Shown here: positions 42,556 through 51,609 of the stretch, piece after piece | Layout of the letters: each line of letters starts with the position of its first letter | Numbering within the stretch: position 1 is the stretch's first letter | Made by a program: the position numbers and the translations under genes | The notes under the pieces: model-generated | Seen by the model: only the letters and a program-made list of their open reading frames with translations | Told to the model about the DNA's origin: nothing | The model's database searches: none | Source: Saccharospirillum mangrovi | Lineage (GTDB): Bacteria; Pseudomonadota; Gammaproteobacteria; Pseudomonadales; Natronospirillaceae | Direction of reading: 5' to 3' | DNA length: 64,000 nucleotides | NCBI RefSeq assembly: GCF_003367315.1 | Contig: NZ_CP031415.1 | Coordinates: 1,858,001-1,922,000 of the forward strand

Positions 42556-43050
42556 TTAATGAAAGTCACCAAGCTCACGAATGCGATCAACCCATTGTTG
42601 CAGGTCGGCTAACCAGATGCGGTAATGATTTGTAGTGTTGCTGTTAGCGCCGTCGTTACCTTCGGCAACCAATTCGATACGTTCGGTCGATGCCGTCGGC
42701 CTGGCGGCCGCTTGTCCCACCCGACCGGACCAGTGTTCGCTGATCTGGTGCAACTGAGCCAACCAATGTTCCGGCTGCGACAAGGCGTCTTTTAAAGTTC
42801 GAACTTCCCAGGCATCCGGGCGCTGCTCGCCCAGTTGGCGCAGCAATTCGTGAACCGGCCGGTCAGCCGTCAACGATTGGCCATAGGCCTCCGCTGCTTC
42901 TGCCAGAACTGCCCGCAAAGCTCGATGCATAAAAACCGCCGCGGCTTCTTCGCAGGCTTCAACCGCAGCCGGCAACACGGCTTGCTGTGCCTGATCGAGC
43001 ATCAGCCGCGCTTGATACAGCAACAGATTGGTTTGAGCACGGCGGTTCAT
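42556..43050 (-). CDS. DUF6586-like protein, unknown function
   Basis: A 164-residue mostly helical protein, Ala/Gln-rich, without a membrane segment or recognised active site. The N-terminus MNRRAQTNLLLYQARLML and helical first half resemble the pseudomonad DUF6586 family. ATG 43050 is 4 bases past the yfaZ stop, so it belongs to a small operon with yfaZ and the 79-residue gene. Confidence 0.75.
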   Translation of the reverse strand: MNRRAQTNLLLYQARLMLDQAQQAVLPAAVEACEEAAAVFMHRALRAVLAEAAEAYGQSLTADRPVHELLRQLGEQRPDAWEVRTLKDALSQPEHWLAQLHQISEHWSGRVGQAAARPTASTERIELVAEGNDGANSNTTNHYRIWLADLQQWVDRIRELGDFH

Positions 43051-43054
43051 GGCA

Positions 43055-43621
43055 TCAATAGTTCATGCGGAAGCCAAGGTGGACGGCGTTATCTACCTTG
43101 ACGTTGCTGGAGCCACGGTAAGACGAGACATCGTGCCAGCCGACAAAAACACGAGCCTGAGGCAGCACTTTGTACGTCACACGGGCATGAATGTCCTGAA
43201 AGCCGTCCAGGCTGTTAAACGCCAAAATCTGCGGCGAGTAGTACAGGCTGCCTTCGGCACCCAGGCCATTCATGAAGTCCGGGTTCCAACGCAGAAAACC
43301 ACCCACGGCAATGGCGCCGCCGGCGTCCACGCGGTCTTCAAAGAAATAGCCCTTGAAGCCGATGCCGCCAATCATCTCGCGGTTTTGCAAGGTGGCATCA
43401 ACAGCGTTAAAGCCTGCGCTGAACGCAAAGGTGCTTTCGCTGCTGTAGCGTTCGCTGTAGAGCACACCGGTAGTGATGTGTGCGGAAGTGCCAGTGCGTA
43501 CCGCTTCGTGTTCAAGACGGACAGAGGTGTCGGACAGGGAAAAATCGATGGCGCCGCCAGCGTTGGCCGCCAACGGCAAAACGGCGGCGATCAGCGCCAA
43601 CCACCCGTGTTTAAAAAACAT
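43055..43621 (-). CDS. YfaZ-family outer-membrane protein
   Basis: 188 residues with a clear signal peptide (MFFKHGWLALIAAVLPLAANA) and alternating beta-strand pattern up to the C-terminal FRMNY, which ends in an aromatic residue as outer-membrane beta-barrels do. Function unknown. The ATG at 43621 has GGAG seven bases upstream; the frame extends to 43666 without support. Confidence 0.82.
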   Translation of the reverse strand: MFFKHGWLALIAAVLPLAANAGGAIDFSLSDTSVRLEHEAVRTGTSAHITTGVLYSERYSSESTFAFSAGFNAVDATLQNREMIGGIGFKGYFFEDRVDAGGAIAVGGFLRWNPDFMNGLGAEGSLYYSPQILAFNSLDGFQDIHARVTYKVLPQARVFVGWHDVSSYRGSSNVKVDNAVHLGFRMNY

Positions 43622-43735
43622 GCAGGAGCTCCAGAATACGTTCGGCGCCGATTGTACTGAATTCACCGAACAGCGACATCACCCGACCGTCACCTCTGTG
43701 AAAGAGGCACGGCCGGAGATGCCCGTTTCGTTAAA

Positions 43736-45637
43736 TTAACCGGCCAAATCGAGCAGCAGCTTGTTCAGCCGGGCGACGAAGGCCGCCGCATCTTTGGGAT
43801 GAGAACCTTCGGCCAGACGCGCCTGCTCCAACAAGATGTTAGCCAGATCGGCGAAGCGCTCATCGTTGGCTTCGGCTTCAAGACGACGCACCAACGGATG
43901 CTCCGGATTCAGCTCAAAAATCGGTTTGGTTTCCGGCACCGGCTGACCGGCAGCTTCCATGATGCGACGCATTTGCGCGCCCATGTCGTCGTCACCCACC
44001 ACGATACACGCTGGTGATTCGACCAGACGATGCGTCATGCGCACGAACTCGACCTCGCTTTCCAACAACGTCTGCAAGCGCTCAAGCAAAGGCTTGTGTT
44101 CGTCGTTGGCCTTTTGTTGAGCCGCTTTTTCTTCCTCGGTTTCAACACCAGAAAGATCCAGCCCGCCCCGTGCTACGTCGACAAATTGTTTGCCGTCGTA
44201 CTCGCGCAGATAACCCATCAGCCACTCGTCGATGCGATCACTCATCAGCAACACTTCGATGCCTTTCTTGCGGAAGACTTCCAGGTGCGGGCTGTTCTTG
44301 GCGGTCTGATGGCTGTCGGCAGCGACGTAGTAGATTTTGTCCTGGCCCTCTTTCATCCGCACGATGTAATCGTCGAGCGATTGGTCCTGCTTTGCTTCAT
44401 TGCTGTGCGTAGTGGCAAAGCGCAACAGCTTGGCAACTTTCTCATTGTTTGATGAATCTTCGGCCGGGCCTTCTTTCAAAACCTGACCGAATTCATCCCA
44501 GAACGCCTGGTATTTTTCCGGGTCTTTTTTCGCCAGCTTGCTCAGCATGTCGAGCACGCGTTTGCTCAAGGCTGCGCGCATGGCATCGATGGCATCGTTG
44601 CTTTGCAGAATTTCGCGGCTGACGTTCAACGGCAGATCGTTGGAATCGACAATGCCTTTGACGAAGCGCAAATACATCGGCAGGAACTGTTCAACGTCGT
44701 CCATGATAAAGACGCGTTGCACATACAGCTTCAGGCCTCGCGCGCGTTCGCGGTTCCACAAATCAAAGGGCGCCTTGGCCGGTACATACAGCAAGCTGGT
44801 GTATTCCATCTTGCCTTCGACCTTGTTGTGGCTCCAGGTCAGTGCATCGCCGTAATCGTGCGAAATGTGCTTGTACAGTTCCTGGTATTCGTCGTCTTTG
44901 ATCTCGCTTTGCGAGCGCGTCCACAAAGCCGTGGCGCTGTTGACGGTTTCCCATTCCGATTCGGCCTTGTCGTCGTCCTCTTCTCCATAGTTTTCCTTGA
45001 ACATCTGCACCGGAATGGAGATGTGATCGGAATACTTACGGATCAAATTGCGCAAACGCCAGCCGTCGGCGAAGTCAGTACTGTCGGCTTTCAAATGCAG
45101 CACGATGCGCGTGCCGCGTTGCGGCAGTTCGAGATCACCGAGCGTGAATTCGCCGTCACCGGCACTGCTCCAGTGCACACCAGCACTGGCGGGCAAATCG
45201 GCACGACGGGTAAACACATCCACTTTGTCGGCAACGATAAACGCCGAATAGAAGCCGACACCAAATTGACCAATAAGCTGGCTATCCTTGCGTTCATCTC
45301 CAGTGAGATTTTGCAGGAACTCGGCCGTGCCGGACTTGGCGATGGTGCCCAGATTCGCCACCACATCGTCACGGCTCATGCCGATGCCGTTGTCGGTCAG
45401 CGTCAGCGTCTTGGCATCTTTGTCGAACTCGATGCGGATTTTAAGTTCGCTGTCGTCGGCCATCAGACTGTCGTCTTTTAGCGCGCGAAAACGCAGTTTG
45501 TCGGCGGCGTCGGATGCATTGGAAATCAACTCGCGCAGGAAAATTTCCTTGTTCGAGTACAGCGAGTGAATCATCAATTGCAGCAGTTGTTTGACTTCCG
45601 TCTGAAAACTGAGCGTTTCTTGTTGGGTTTCAGACAT
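43736..45637 (-). CDS. htpG: Chaperone protein HtpG (Hsp90)
   Basis: Bacterial Hsp90 ATPase chaperone, 633 residues: N-terminal GHKL ATP site ([38 protein letters not shown]), middle domain with [12 protein letters not shown], and C-terminal dimerisation domain. ATG 45637 follows GAGGTGATCT. I see no clear heat-shock sigma-32 promoter in the 150 bases between it and the divergent transporter gene. Confidence 0.97.
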   Translation of the reverse strand: MSETQQETLSFQTEVKQLLQLMIHSLYSNKEIFLRELISNASDAADKLRFRALKDDSLMADDSELKIRIEFDKDAKTLTLTDNGIGMSRDDVVANLGTIAKSGTAEFLQNLTGDERKDSQLIGQFGVGFYSAFIVADKVDVFTRRADLPASAGVHWSSAGDGEFTLGDLELPQRGTRIVLHLKADSTDFADGWRLRNLIRKYSDHISIPVQMFKENYGEEDDDKAESEWETVNSATALWTRSQSEIKDDEYQELYKHISHDYGDALTWSHNKVEGKMEYTSLLYVPAKAPFDLWNRERARGLKLYVQRVFIMDDVEQFLPMYLRFVKGIVDSNDLPLNVSREILQSNDAIDAMRAALSKRVLDMLSKLAKKDPEKYQAFWDEFGQVLKEGPAEDSSNNEKVAKLLRFATTHSNEAKQDQSLDDYIVRMKEGQDKIYYVAADSHQTAKNSPHLEVFRKKGIEVLLMSDRIDEWLMGYLREYDGKQFVDVARGGLDLSGVETEEEKAAQQKANDEHKPLLERLQTLLESEVEFVRMTHRLVESPACIVVGDDDMGAQMRRIMEAAGQPVPETKPIFELNPEHPLVRRLEAEANDERFADLANILLEQARLAEGSHPKDAAAFVARLNKLLLDLAG

Positions 45638-45791
45638 AGATCACCTCAAATCAATAACTTAACGGTGTTCCCAATTTATGGGCCGACGTTCTCATTTCAA
45701 GCGGTCTGGCCCGCTTCCCTCACTTTCACCGCTCAGGCACACTGGCTCGGCCGTCATGTCGACGCGCCCTGGTTACAAGGAAGCCCATCCT

Positions 45792-47129
45792 ATGAGTACC
45801 ACTGATACCACCCCAGCCGTTCGCAAACGGGAAATTTTCGGCTGGGCGATGTATGACTTCGCCAATTCCAGTTACACCACCGTTGTTGTCTCTTTTATCT
45901 ATTCCGCTTTTTTTGTCGCTTACATCGTGCCACCGGAACTGGCGCATCTGAAAAACTCCTTTTGGGCAGCCAGCGTGGCTATTTCGACCGGCCTGGCCAT
46001 TATCCTGGCGCCGTTGGTTGGGGTGCTGTGCGATTACAGCGGCCACAAGAAACGCTATTTAGCCTGGTGCACCTGGGTGTCGGTGATTGCCACCGGCGGG
46101 CTGTATTTTGTCGATCCTGGCAACATCGCGTTGGGCATGGCGTTTTTAGTTTGCTCCAACACGGCCTGGATGCTGTCGGAAAGCTTTATCGCCAGTTTCC
46201 TGACCGAACTCGCCACGCGTGACAACATGGGTCGCATTTCCGGCATCGGCTGGGGCATCGGTTACATCGGCGGGTTGCTGAGCCTGCTGATGATCATTGC
46301 CATCGTCACCACCAGCGCGGCGGACAACTTCGATCTCTACATCGATCAGAACCAACTCGCTATGGTGGCGATCGCAGTCTTCTACGGTCTGGGCGCCCTG
46401 CCCACTTTCCTGTTCGTCAAAGAACGAGCCCTGCCCCGCCCCGGTTTTGAAAACGCCAACTGGAGTCTGCTGTTCAGTGCTGCCAAGGCACGTCTTACCG
46501 CCGCTCGCAGTCTGGTTGGTGACTACCCGGTGCTGTTCCATTTCTTCATCGCGTTTATGGTGTTTATGGCCGGTGTGTCGGTGGTGGTGAAATTCTTCGG
46601 CATCTACGCTCAGGAAGAGATCGGAATCGTTGGCACCCAATTGCTGATCATCGGTGCCACGTTGCAAATTGCGTCCATGGCCGGTGCGATTGGCTTTGGA
46701 TTTCTGGAAGACAAACTGGGTTCAAAAAACACCCTGATGCTGTCGCTGGCCTGGTGGCTGCTTGGTTTGCTGGGCATTTATTTTCTGGCGCCACTGCAAG
46801 CCGTGTCTGGGCTGGAAACGGTGACGCTGTTCGTCATCATTTCCTTCATCGCGGGCAGCGCTATGGGCGCAACGCAAAGCGCCAGTCGCACCATCGTTGG
46901 TTTGCTGGCGCGACCAGAAGATTCGGCTTTGCTGTTTGGTTTGTGGGGCACCGCCGGACGCCTGGCGATTATTCTGGGCATGATTTTCGGTCCGGTGTCG
47001 GACGCCATCGGTCGTCACAACGCGTTGCTGGTCATCATGGCGTATTTTGTATTGGGCGCACTGCTGTTGCGTCGGGTGCCGTTGAAAGAAGCCATCGCCC
47101 AGGGGCCTGGTCAGGCGACTTCCAATTAA
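45792..47129 (+). CDS. MFS transporter, UMF1 / Atg22-like family
   Basis: A 445-residue membrane protein with about 12 helices. The N-terminal REIFGWAMYDFANSSYTTVVV motif is diagnostic for the UMF1 family (Atg22 relatives, in yeast involved in amino-acid efflux from the vacuole); the ERALPRP-like cytosolic loop and LGSKNTLML are also typical. Substrate unknown. ATG 45792 is chosen because AAGGAAG precedes it; the frame is open further to 45678. Confidence 0.88.
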   Translation: MSTTDTTPAVRKREIFGWAMYDFANSSYTTVVVSFIYSAFFVAYIVPPELAHLKNSFWAASVAISTGLAIILAPLVGVLCDYSGHKKRYLAWCTWVSVIATGGLYFVDPGNIALGMAFLVCSNTAWMLSESFIASFLTELATRDNMGRISGIGWGIGYIGGLLSLLMIIAIVTTSAADNFDLYIDQNQLAMVAIAVFYGLGALPTFLFVKERALPRPGFENANWSLLFSAAKARLTAARSLVGDYPVLFHFFIAFMVFMAGVSVVVKFFGIYAQEEIGIVGTQLLIIGATLQIASMAGAIGFGFLEDKLGSKNTLMLSLAWWLLGLLGIYFLAPLQAVSGLETVTLFVIISFIAGSAMGATQSASRTIVGLLARPEDSALLFGLWGTAGRLAIILGMIFGPVSDAIGRHNALLVIMAYFVLGALLLRRVPLKEAIAQGPGQATSN

Positions 47130-47135
47130 GGCGAC

Positions 47136-47870
47136 TCAGGCCGCCTCGTCATCTTCGCTGTGCATGATGGGCAGATTCGGGTCCAACCCACGGGCCCGGA
47201 TTAATTTCTTCAGGGTGTTGCTGCGAAACTCGCGTCGGTACAACACCGCAATGATCACCACCGTGCCAGTGATGAACCAGAACGGCCCGATAAACCAACC
47301 CACCACCGCCAGGCTGAAATAGAAAGCGCGCAATCCGAGATTGAATTGCTTACCGGCCAGGTCCATCACTTCGGCGGTGTGCAACGCAAAGATACGTTTC
47401 ACGCCGTCGTCGATGCTTTCGGTTGGCGTGGGTGCAGAACCAATCATCACCGACAGAAAACCAAATTGCCGCATGCTCCAGGTGAAACTGAGAAAAGCGT
47501 AGATGTACACGCAGATCAGCACGCCCACCTTGGCTTCCCACATTTCCTTGGTGCCGTCCTGAACGAACGAGATGTCGTTGAGCAATGCCATCACCTGTTC
47601 CGACGCCGCCAGAACGGTAATCAAACCACCGACAGCAAACAAACAGGCCGAGGCAAAGAACGCCGAATTGCGCTCCAGATTGCCCACCGCCGACATATCG
47701 GCCACTCGATTTTCCCGGCGCAACAGTCGGCGCATCCAATCAATGCGAAAGTGATGCATGATCGACGACAAACTGTGTCGGCGCTTGCCTTCCACTGAGG
47801 CATAGCGGGTGTATGCGAGCCAACCCGAAATAAAGATCAATAAAGCGAGCCAATCAAAAAACGGCGGCAT
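47136..47870 (-). CDS. DUF599 family membrane protein
   Basis: A 244-residue protein with about four membrane helices (starting at residues 5, 73, 115 and 190), an arginine-rich loop (RRHSLSSIMHHFRIDWMRRLLRRENRV) and an acidic tail. Recognised as DUF599, function unknown. Convergent with the MFS gene (6 bases between stops). Confidence 0.82.
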   Translation of the reverse strand: MPPFFDWLALLIFISGWLAYTRYASVEGKRRHSLSSIMHHFRIDWMRRLLRRENRVADMSAVGNLERNSAFFASACLFAVGGLITVLAASEQVMALLNDISFVQDGTKEMWEAKVGVLICVYIYAFLSFTWSMRQFGFLSVMIGSAPTPTESIDDGVKRIFALHTAEVMDLAGKQFNLGLRAFYFSLAVVGWFIGPFWFITGTVVIIAVLYRREFRSNTLKKLIRARGLDPNLPIMHSEDDEAA

Positions 47871-47969
47871 CTGAGCGTCCTTGTTGCCTTCAGTTGATGC
47901 TCAGCATTGTAGAGCAGCTGCCCGCCAAGAGAGAGCGCCAGCAATCACAGACTGTCGTGACGGGGACGC

Positions 47970-47997
47970 AAAAAAGCCCGACAGAGCATCGGGCTTT
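47970..47997 (-). terminator. Intrinsic terminator now isolated by the IS insertion
   Basis: Minus-strand AAAGCCCGA - TGCTCTG - TCGGGCTTT followed by TTT. It lies outside the left end of the IS; before the insertion it would have stood about 22 bases after the stop of the membrane-protein gene at 49321-49824, its likely owner. Confidence 0.75.
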
Positions 47998-48050
47998 GAA
48001 TCGACAGAGTGACCCGTCCTGAAATACGTTGACACCCACAGGAGCAACGT

Positions 48051-48443
48051 ATGGATAAGCCAACTATCACCCGTAAGAAGCGCACACAGCGTGATTACAA
48101 CCTCGGCTTTAAACTGGCTGTCGTCGAGCAAGTCGAAAAAGGCGAACTCACCTACAAACAGGCGCAAGATCGCTATGGCATTCAGGGGCGCAGCACTGTG
48201 CTAGTCTGGCTGTGCAAGCACGGCCAACGCGACTGGACACAGACGAGGAGTGCCGCCATGCCCCCCTCAAAAGAAACCCCCGAGCAACGCATCAAGCGTC
48301 TGGAAAAAGAGCTGGATGACGAGCGCACGCGCAACCTGGTCCTCAATGAAATGATCACCATCATGGATGAAGAGCATGGGACCGAACTGCGAAAAAAGTA
48401 TTTAGCCAAGGAGCGCGACGCCTTCAAGCGCAGGGCAAAGTAA
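48051..48443 (+). CDS. IS3-family transposase OrfA
   Basis: 130 residues: helix-turn-helix DNA-binding part (about 10-60, with DYNLGFKLAVVEQVEKGE and YGIQGRSTVLVWLCKHG) and a leucine-zipper coiled coil (about 75-105, RIKRLEKELDDERTRNLVLNEM-like). The frame ends at 48443; the slippery site at 48392-48398 allows a share of ribosomes to continue into orfB. Confidence 0.92.
   Translation: MDKPTITRKKRTQRDYNLGFKLAVVEQVEKGELTYKQAQDRYGIQGRSTVLVWLCKHGQRDWTQTRSAAMPPSKETPEQRIKRLEKELDDERTRNLVLNEMITIMDEEHGTELRKKYLAKERDAFKRRAK
48392..48398 (+). promoter_or_regulatory. Programmed -1 ribosomal frameshift site (A AAA AAG)
   Basis: The heptamer lies in the correct phase of orfA (codons AAA AAG), followed after -1 shift by an orfB frame that is open from there to 49276 with no stop. 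Shifting here gives an OrfAB transposase of about 408 residues. No strong downstream stimulatory hairpin was seen. Confidence 0.85.
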
Positions 48444-48499
48444 GCCTGAGCCGGACGTGCGCGCTCTTTGGTTGCTCCCGGCAAGGCCTCTATCAGCGT

Positions 48500-49276
48500 G
48501 TGCAGCGGCACCGACGGCGCCAGGCCGAATTACAGCCGGTGCTGACGCTGGTTCAAGACGTGCGGCGACAGCTACCGCGACTGGGCACGCGTAAGCTGTA
48601 TCACTTACTGCAGGCCGACTGGGAGCGATTGGGCATCAAGTTAGGTCGGGATGGCTTATTTGATTATCTGCGCCAACAGCGCCTGCTCATCCGCCCAAAG
48701 CGCCGCTACACCAAAACCACAGACAGTCGTCACTGGCTGAAAAGACACCCAAACCTCTACAACAACCAACGCTGGAGTCGTCCAGAACAGGCGTTTGTCG
48801 CCGACATCACCTACCTGGAGAGTCGAGAAGGCGTGCATTACCTGTCGCTGGTCACCGACGCCTTCTCGCGGCGCATTATGGGCCACGAACTGAGCCGAGA
48901 GATGAAGGCGACGGACACGGTGAAGGCGTTAACCCGAGCGCTGCGCCAGAGGATGTATGCTCATCCATTGATCCACCACTCGGACCGGGGTGTGCAGTAC
49001 TGTTCGGCGGTCTATCAAGCGGTGTTGCGGCGGTATGAGGTCAAGCCGTCAATGACGGACGGGTACGACTGCTATCAAAACGCGCTGGCGGAGCGAGTGA
49101 ATGGCATCCTCAAGCAAGAGTTTTTGGTTGAGCGCTGCAACACTTTTGAAGAGCTGGGGGTCTTGGTGGAGCAATCGATCAGGGCGTACAACCGGTTAAG
49201 GCCGCACTTGAGTCTGGGTATGAAAACGCCGGATGAAGTGCATAAAAAAGCCAGTTGCTGGGCGCAACTGGCTTGA
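48500..49276 (+). CDS. IS3-family transposase OrfB (DDE integrase domain)
   Basis: Catalytic half of the transposase, 258 residues from the GTG at 48500; in the frameshifted product it is joined to OrfA with VSLSRTCALFGCSRQGLYQR upstream. The DDE residues are Asp in FVADITYL, Asp in HHSDRGVQY and Glu in NALAERVNGILK. The C-terminal YNRLRPHLSLGMKTPDE motif is standard for IS3. Complete, no disruptions. Confidence 0.93.
   Translation: MQRHRRRQAELQPVLTLVQDVRRQLPRLGTRKLYHLLQADWERLGIKLGRDGLFDYLRQQRLLIRPKRRYTKTTDSRHWLKRHPNLYNNQRWSRPEQAFVADITYLESREGVHYLSLVTDAFSRRIMGHELSREMKATDTVKALTRALRQRMYAHPLIHHSDRGVQYCSAVYQAVLRRYEVKPSMTDGYDCYQNALAERVNGILKQEFLVERCNTFEELGVLVEQSIRAYNRLRPHLSLGMKTPDEVHKKASCWAQLA
49244..49274 (-). 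terminator. IS-borne terminator facing incoming transcription
   Basis: On the minus strand AAGCCAGTTG - 7-base loop - CAACTGGCTT followed by TTTT (A tract 49244-49249). It lies in the 3' end of orfB and would stop leftward transcripts entering the IS from the gene at 49321. Confidence 0.75.
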
Positions 49277-49320
49277 TTAAAACCGTCAACGTATTTTAGG
49301 ACGGGTCAGAGCTTAAAAAA

Positions 49321-49824
49321 TCAGCCCGCTGCCATGGCTTTATTGCGAGACCGAATCAACCAGCATTGCAGCGTGAAGCCAACAACAAACACCACCAACC
49401 ACGCCAGCAGTGTCATCTGAACTACGGGCGATGTAGGGCCGTCAGCCAGCGGATGTGACACCGGTAAACGGGTCAGGGTTTCGTTGGTGCCCGGCACCAG
49501 CGACAGCAAATAGCTGAACGACAACGCAAAGGTCGACAGGTACGGACGACTGCGACCGAGGAAATTCAACTTGCTCGCCCAGGCGCCGCCTAAAGCGATG
49601 ACCAGAACGACGATGCCAAAAATATGGCCCGGGTTAATACCGCCGGTGCTGGAAACACCAAAGGCAGTGATAACCGCCAAGGCCGTTCCGGCCAAATAAA
49701 TCTGCCCAGAGCGTTTACTCGGATCAATCTGCGCATAGCGGGCGAAGGCGTAGGCGCCAACGATCAGAGGAACCAGACTGATCAACGTGTGTATTGCACC
49801 CAACAAGGAAATGGGATGTGGCAT
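49321..49824 (-). CDS. Four-helix membrane protein, probable TetR target
   Basis: A 167-residue inner-membrane protein with four to five hydrophobic helices; His12 and His67 lie in membrane segments. I recognise no named family. ATG 49824 follows AAAGGAGAACATT. The gene lies downstream of a TetR regulator on the same strand with a copy of its operator between them (49911-49928), so it is probably controlled by it. The IS3 element is inserted 9 bases beyond its stop codon and has cut it off from its original terminator. Confidence 0.78.
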   Translation of the reverse strand: MPHPISLLGAIHTLISLVPLIVGAYAFARYAQIDPSKRSGQIYLAGTALAVITAFGVSSTGGINPGHIFGIVVLVIALGGAWASKLNFLGRSRPYLSTFALSFSYLLSLVPGTNETLTRLPVSHPLADGPTSPVVQMTLLAWLVVFVVGFTLQCWLIRSRNKAMAAG

Positions 49825-49910
49825 AGCAATGTTCTCCTTTAAGCGTGAATTCGAATCATGGTTGATGCGTGACAGTCGAACCGTCTCAGCAAACTTTCTT
49901 TCTTAAAGCC

Positions 49911-49928
49911 GCCTACTAGTTGGTAGGC
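49911..49928. promoter_or_regulatory. Operator of the TetR regulator, upstream of the membrane-protein gene
   Basis: GCCTAC (49911-49916) and GTAGGC (49923-49928) form a perfect 6-bp inverted repeat around TAGTTG. The 15-mer CCTACTAGTTGGTAG here is identical to one in front of the tetR gene (50593-50607). Confidence 0.75.
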
Positions 49929-49959
49929 TTTGCGGATAAATTTTTACTGGCAACCTCCT

Positions 49960-50550
49960 TTAAGAGGACTGTGCCGTGAGTCGATCCACGGCCAAAGCAG
50001 TCAAGGTAGGAAACACCTGAGGATCACCCAGGCCGCGAGCCGCCAGCATGGAGCCGTGCACGTAGGCCATCAGCGCTCTGGCTTCGGTCTCAGGCGTGTT
50101 GTTCAGAACAAACACGCCCTGCTCGCTGCCCAACGCCAAAATGTTACTCAGCCAGGTGGACAGATCCTCGAAATGCCCCCGAACCTCATCGGCCACTTCG
50201 CTCGGAATGGAGGGAATTTCCGACGCCAACATGGCGCAGATACAGAATGACGACACGCCTTCCAGAATGCAGCCTGACCAATAGTTCATGTAAGCGTTCA
50301 GTGCGTCCAGCGGCTGCGGGTGTGCCTGCTCAATCATCGACAACCCTTGCCGTGCCGTTTCCCGATAGCGGGCAACCACCACCTGAACCAACTCCGCCTT
50401 ACTGGGAAAGTGGTGATGAATACTGGCTTTGCTGATTTTTACCTGCGCCGCGATGGTCGCGTAACTGAAACTGTTATACCCCCCCGACACCAACAGAGAT
50501 TGAGTGTAGTCCGCTATTTCTGTGGCCTTAGGAGATAGTTCAATCGACAC
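49960..50550 (-). CDS. TetR-family transcriptional regulator
   Basis: 196 residues: N-terminal helix-turn-helix (about 15-60, TIAAQVKISKASIHHHFPSK) and a C-terminal domain of the TetR_C type with YWSGCILEGVSSFCICAML around residue 90-108, as in many NemR/AcrR-like repressors. GTG 50550 is preceded by AAGGG. The operator lies in the spacer of its own promoter. Ligand unknown; three Cys in the middle (CILEGVSSFCICAML) could sense electrophiles, which is speculation. Confidence 0.88.
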   Translation of the reverse strand: MSIELSPKATEIADYTQSLLVSGGYNSFSYATIAAQVKISKASIHHHFPSKAELVQVVVARYRETARQGLSMIEQAHPQPLDALNAYMNYWSGCILEGVSSFCICAMLASEIPSIPSEVADEVRGHFEDLSTWLSNILALGSEQGVFVLNNTPETEARALMAYVHGSMLAARGLGDPQVFPTLTALAVDRLTAQSS

Positions 50551-50590
50551 CGGGTTGCCCTTCTATCGTTACTCGCTTATCAATGCGTGT

Positions 50591-50619
50591 AACCTACTAG
50601 TTGGTAGATTAACTGTCAA
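50591..50619 (-). promoter_or_regulatory. Promoter of tetR with operator in the spacer
   Basis: Minus-strand TTGACA (50619-50614), 17-base spacer, TAGGTT (50596-50591). The inverted repeat CTACCAACTAGTAG (50607-50594) fills the spacer and -10, so binding would block polymerase. Start codon about 40 bases downstream. Confidence 0.75.
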
Positions 50620-50691
50620 GCCTGATAACCTGATTTTATTGTTACTGCCCTGTCACATTGTTCACCGGCATCTCAGCGTTTTCAGCGCAAC

Positions 50692-50717
50692 AAAAAAGGC
50701 AGCCGAAGCTGCCTTTT
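50692..50717 (-). terminator. Intrinsic terminator of sucD
   Basis: Minus-strand AAAAGGCAGC - TTCG - GCTGCCTTTT followed by TT, 10-bp stem, 20 bases after the sucD stop. It ends the whole TCA cluster. Confidence 0.92.
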
Positions 50718-50736
50718 CCACTGAATAGAAACCGAC

Positions 50737-51609
50737 TTACCAGCCAGTAATTTCTTTCAGTGCTTCGCCGATTTGAGCCAGCGAACGAACGGTTTTCACA
50801 CCGGCGTCTTCCAACGCAGCAAATTTCTCATCAGCGGTGCCTTTACCACCGGCAATGATGGCGCCGGCATGGCCCATGCGCTTGCCCGGAGGTGCAGTCA
50901 CACCGGCGATGTAAGAAACCACCGGCTTGGTGACGTTGGCTTTGATGTAGGCTGCGGCGTCTTCTTCCGCGTTACCACCGATTTCACCGATCATGACAAT
51001 GGCTTCGGTCTGCGGATCCTTCTCGAACATCTCCAGGATGTCGATGAAGTTGGAACCCGGAATCGGGTCACCACCAATGCCGACGCAGGAAGACTGGCCG
51101 AAACCGTAGTCTGTGGTCTGCTTAACGGCTTCGTACGTCAGAGTACCGGAGCGAGACACAATGCCGACTTTACCCGGCTTGTGAATGTGGCCCGGCATGA
51201 TGCCGATTTTGCACTCTCCCGGAGTGATCACGCCCGGGCAGTTCGGGCCGATCATACGCACGCCTTTACGGTCGACGTATTCTTTGGCCTTCAGCATGTC
51301 CAGAGTCGGGATGCCTTCGGTGATGCACACCACCAGCTCAACGCCGCTGTCGGCTGCTTCAATGATGGCGTCCAGGCAGAACGCTGCCGGAACGTAGATC
51401 ACAGAGGCGGTTGCGCCAGTCGCTTCAACGGCTTCGCGCGCGGTGTTGAATACCGGCAAGCCCAGGTGAGTGGTGCCGCCTTTGCCCGGCGATACACCGC
51501 CGACCATCTGCGTTCCGTACTCAATGGCTTGTTCGCTGTGGAAGGTGCCCTGAGAGCCGGTAAAGCCCTGGCAGATAACCTTGGTGTTTTTATCGATCAG
51601 TACGCTCAT
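50737..51609 (-). CDS. sucD: Succinyl-CoA ligase, alpha subunit
   Basis: Makes succinate and ATP/GTP from succinyl-CoA with SucC. 290 residues; CoA-binding Rossmann domain with [26 protein letters not shown] and the phosphohistidine His in [17 protein letters not shown] 51609 overlaps the sucC stop by four bases. Confidence 0.97.
   Translation of the reverse strand: MSVLIDKNTKVICQGFTGSQGTFHSEQAIEYGTQMVGGVSPGKGGTTHLGLPVFNTAREAVEATGATASVIYVPAAFCLDAIIEAADSGVELVVCITEGIPTLDMLKAKEYVDRKGVRMIGPNCPGVITPGECKIGIMPGHIHKPGKVGIVSRSGTLTYEAVKQTTDYGFGQSSCVGIGGDPIPGSNFIDILEMFEKDPQTEAIVMIGEIGGNAEEDAAAYIKANVTKPVVSYIAGVTAPPGKRMGHAGAIIAGGKGTADEKFAALEDAGVKTVRSLAQIGEALKEITGW

Larger units (their letters stand above)
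48010..49308 (+). mobile_element. IS3-family insertion sequence, complete, 1299 bp
   Basis: Terminal inverted repeats: left TGACCCGTCCTGAAATACG from 48010, right end reading inward TGACCCGTCCTAAAATACG from 49308, one mismatch over the first 24 bases. Flanked by GAG on both sides (48007-48009 and 49309-49311), a 3-bp target duplication typical of IS3-family elements. Contains orfA and orfB with a -1 frameshift site. All parts look functional, so this could be a recent, active copy. A specific subgroup or name needs an ISfinder comparison. Confidence 0.95.

Noticed and set aside
44603-45481. 292-codon plus-strand frame opposite htpG
   Set aside because: Antisense shadow; htpG is complete and unambiguous.
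45638-45791. Sigma-32 heat-shock promoter for htpG
   Set aside because: No CTTGAAA/CCCCAT pair found in the gap.
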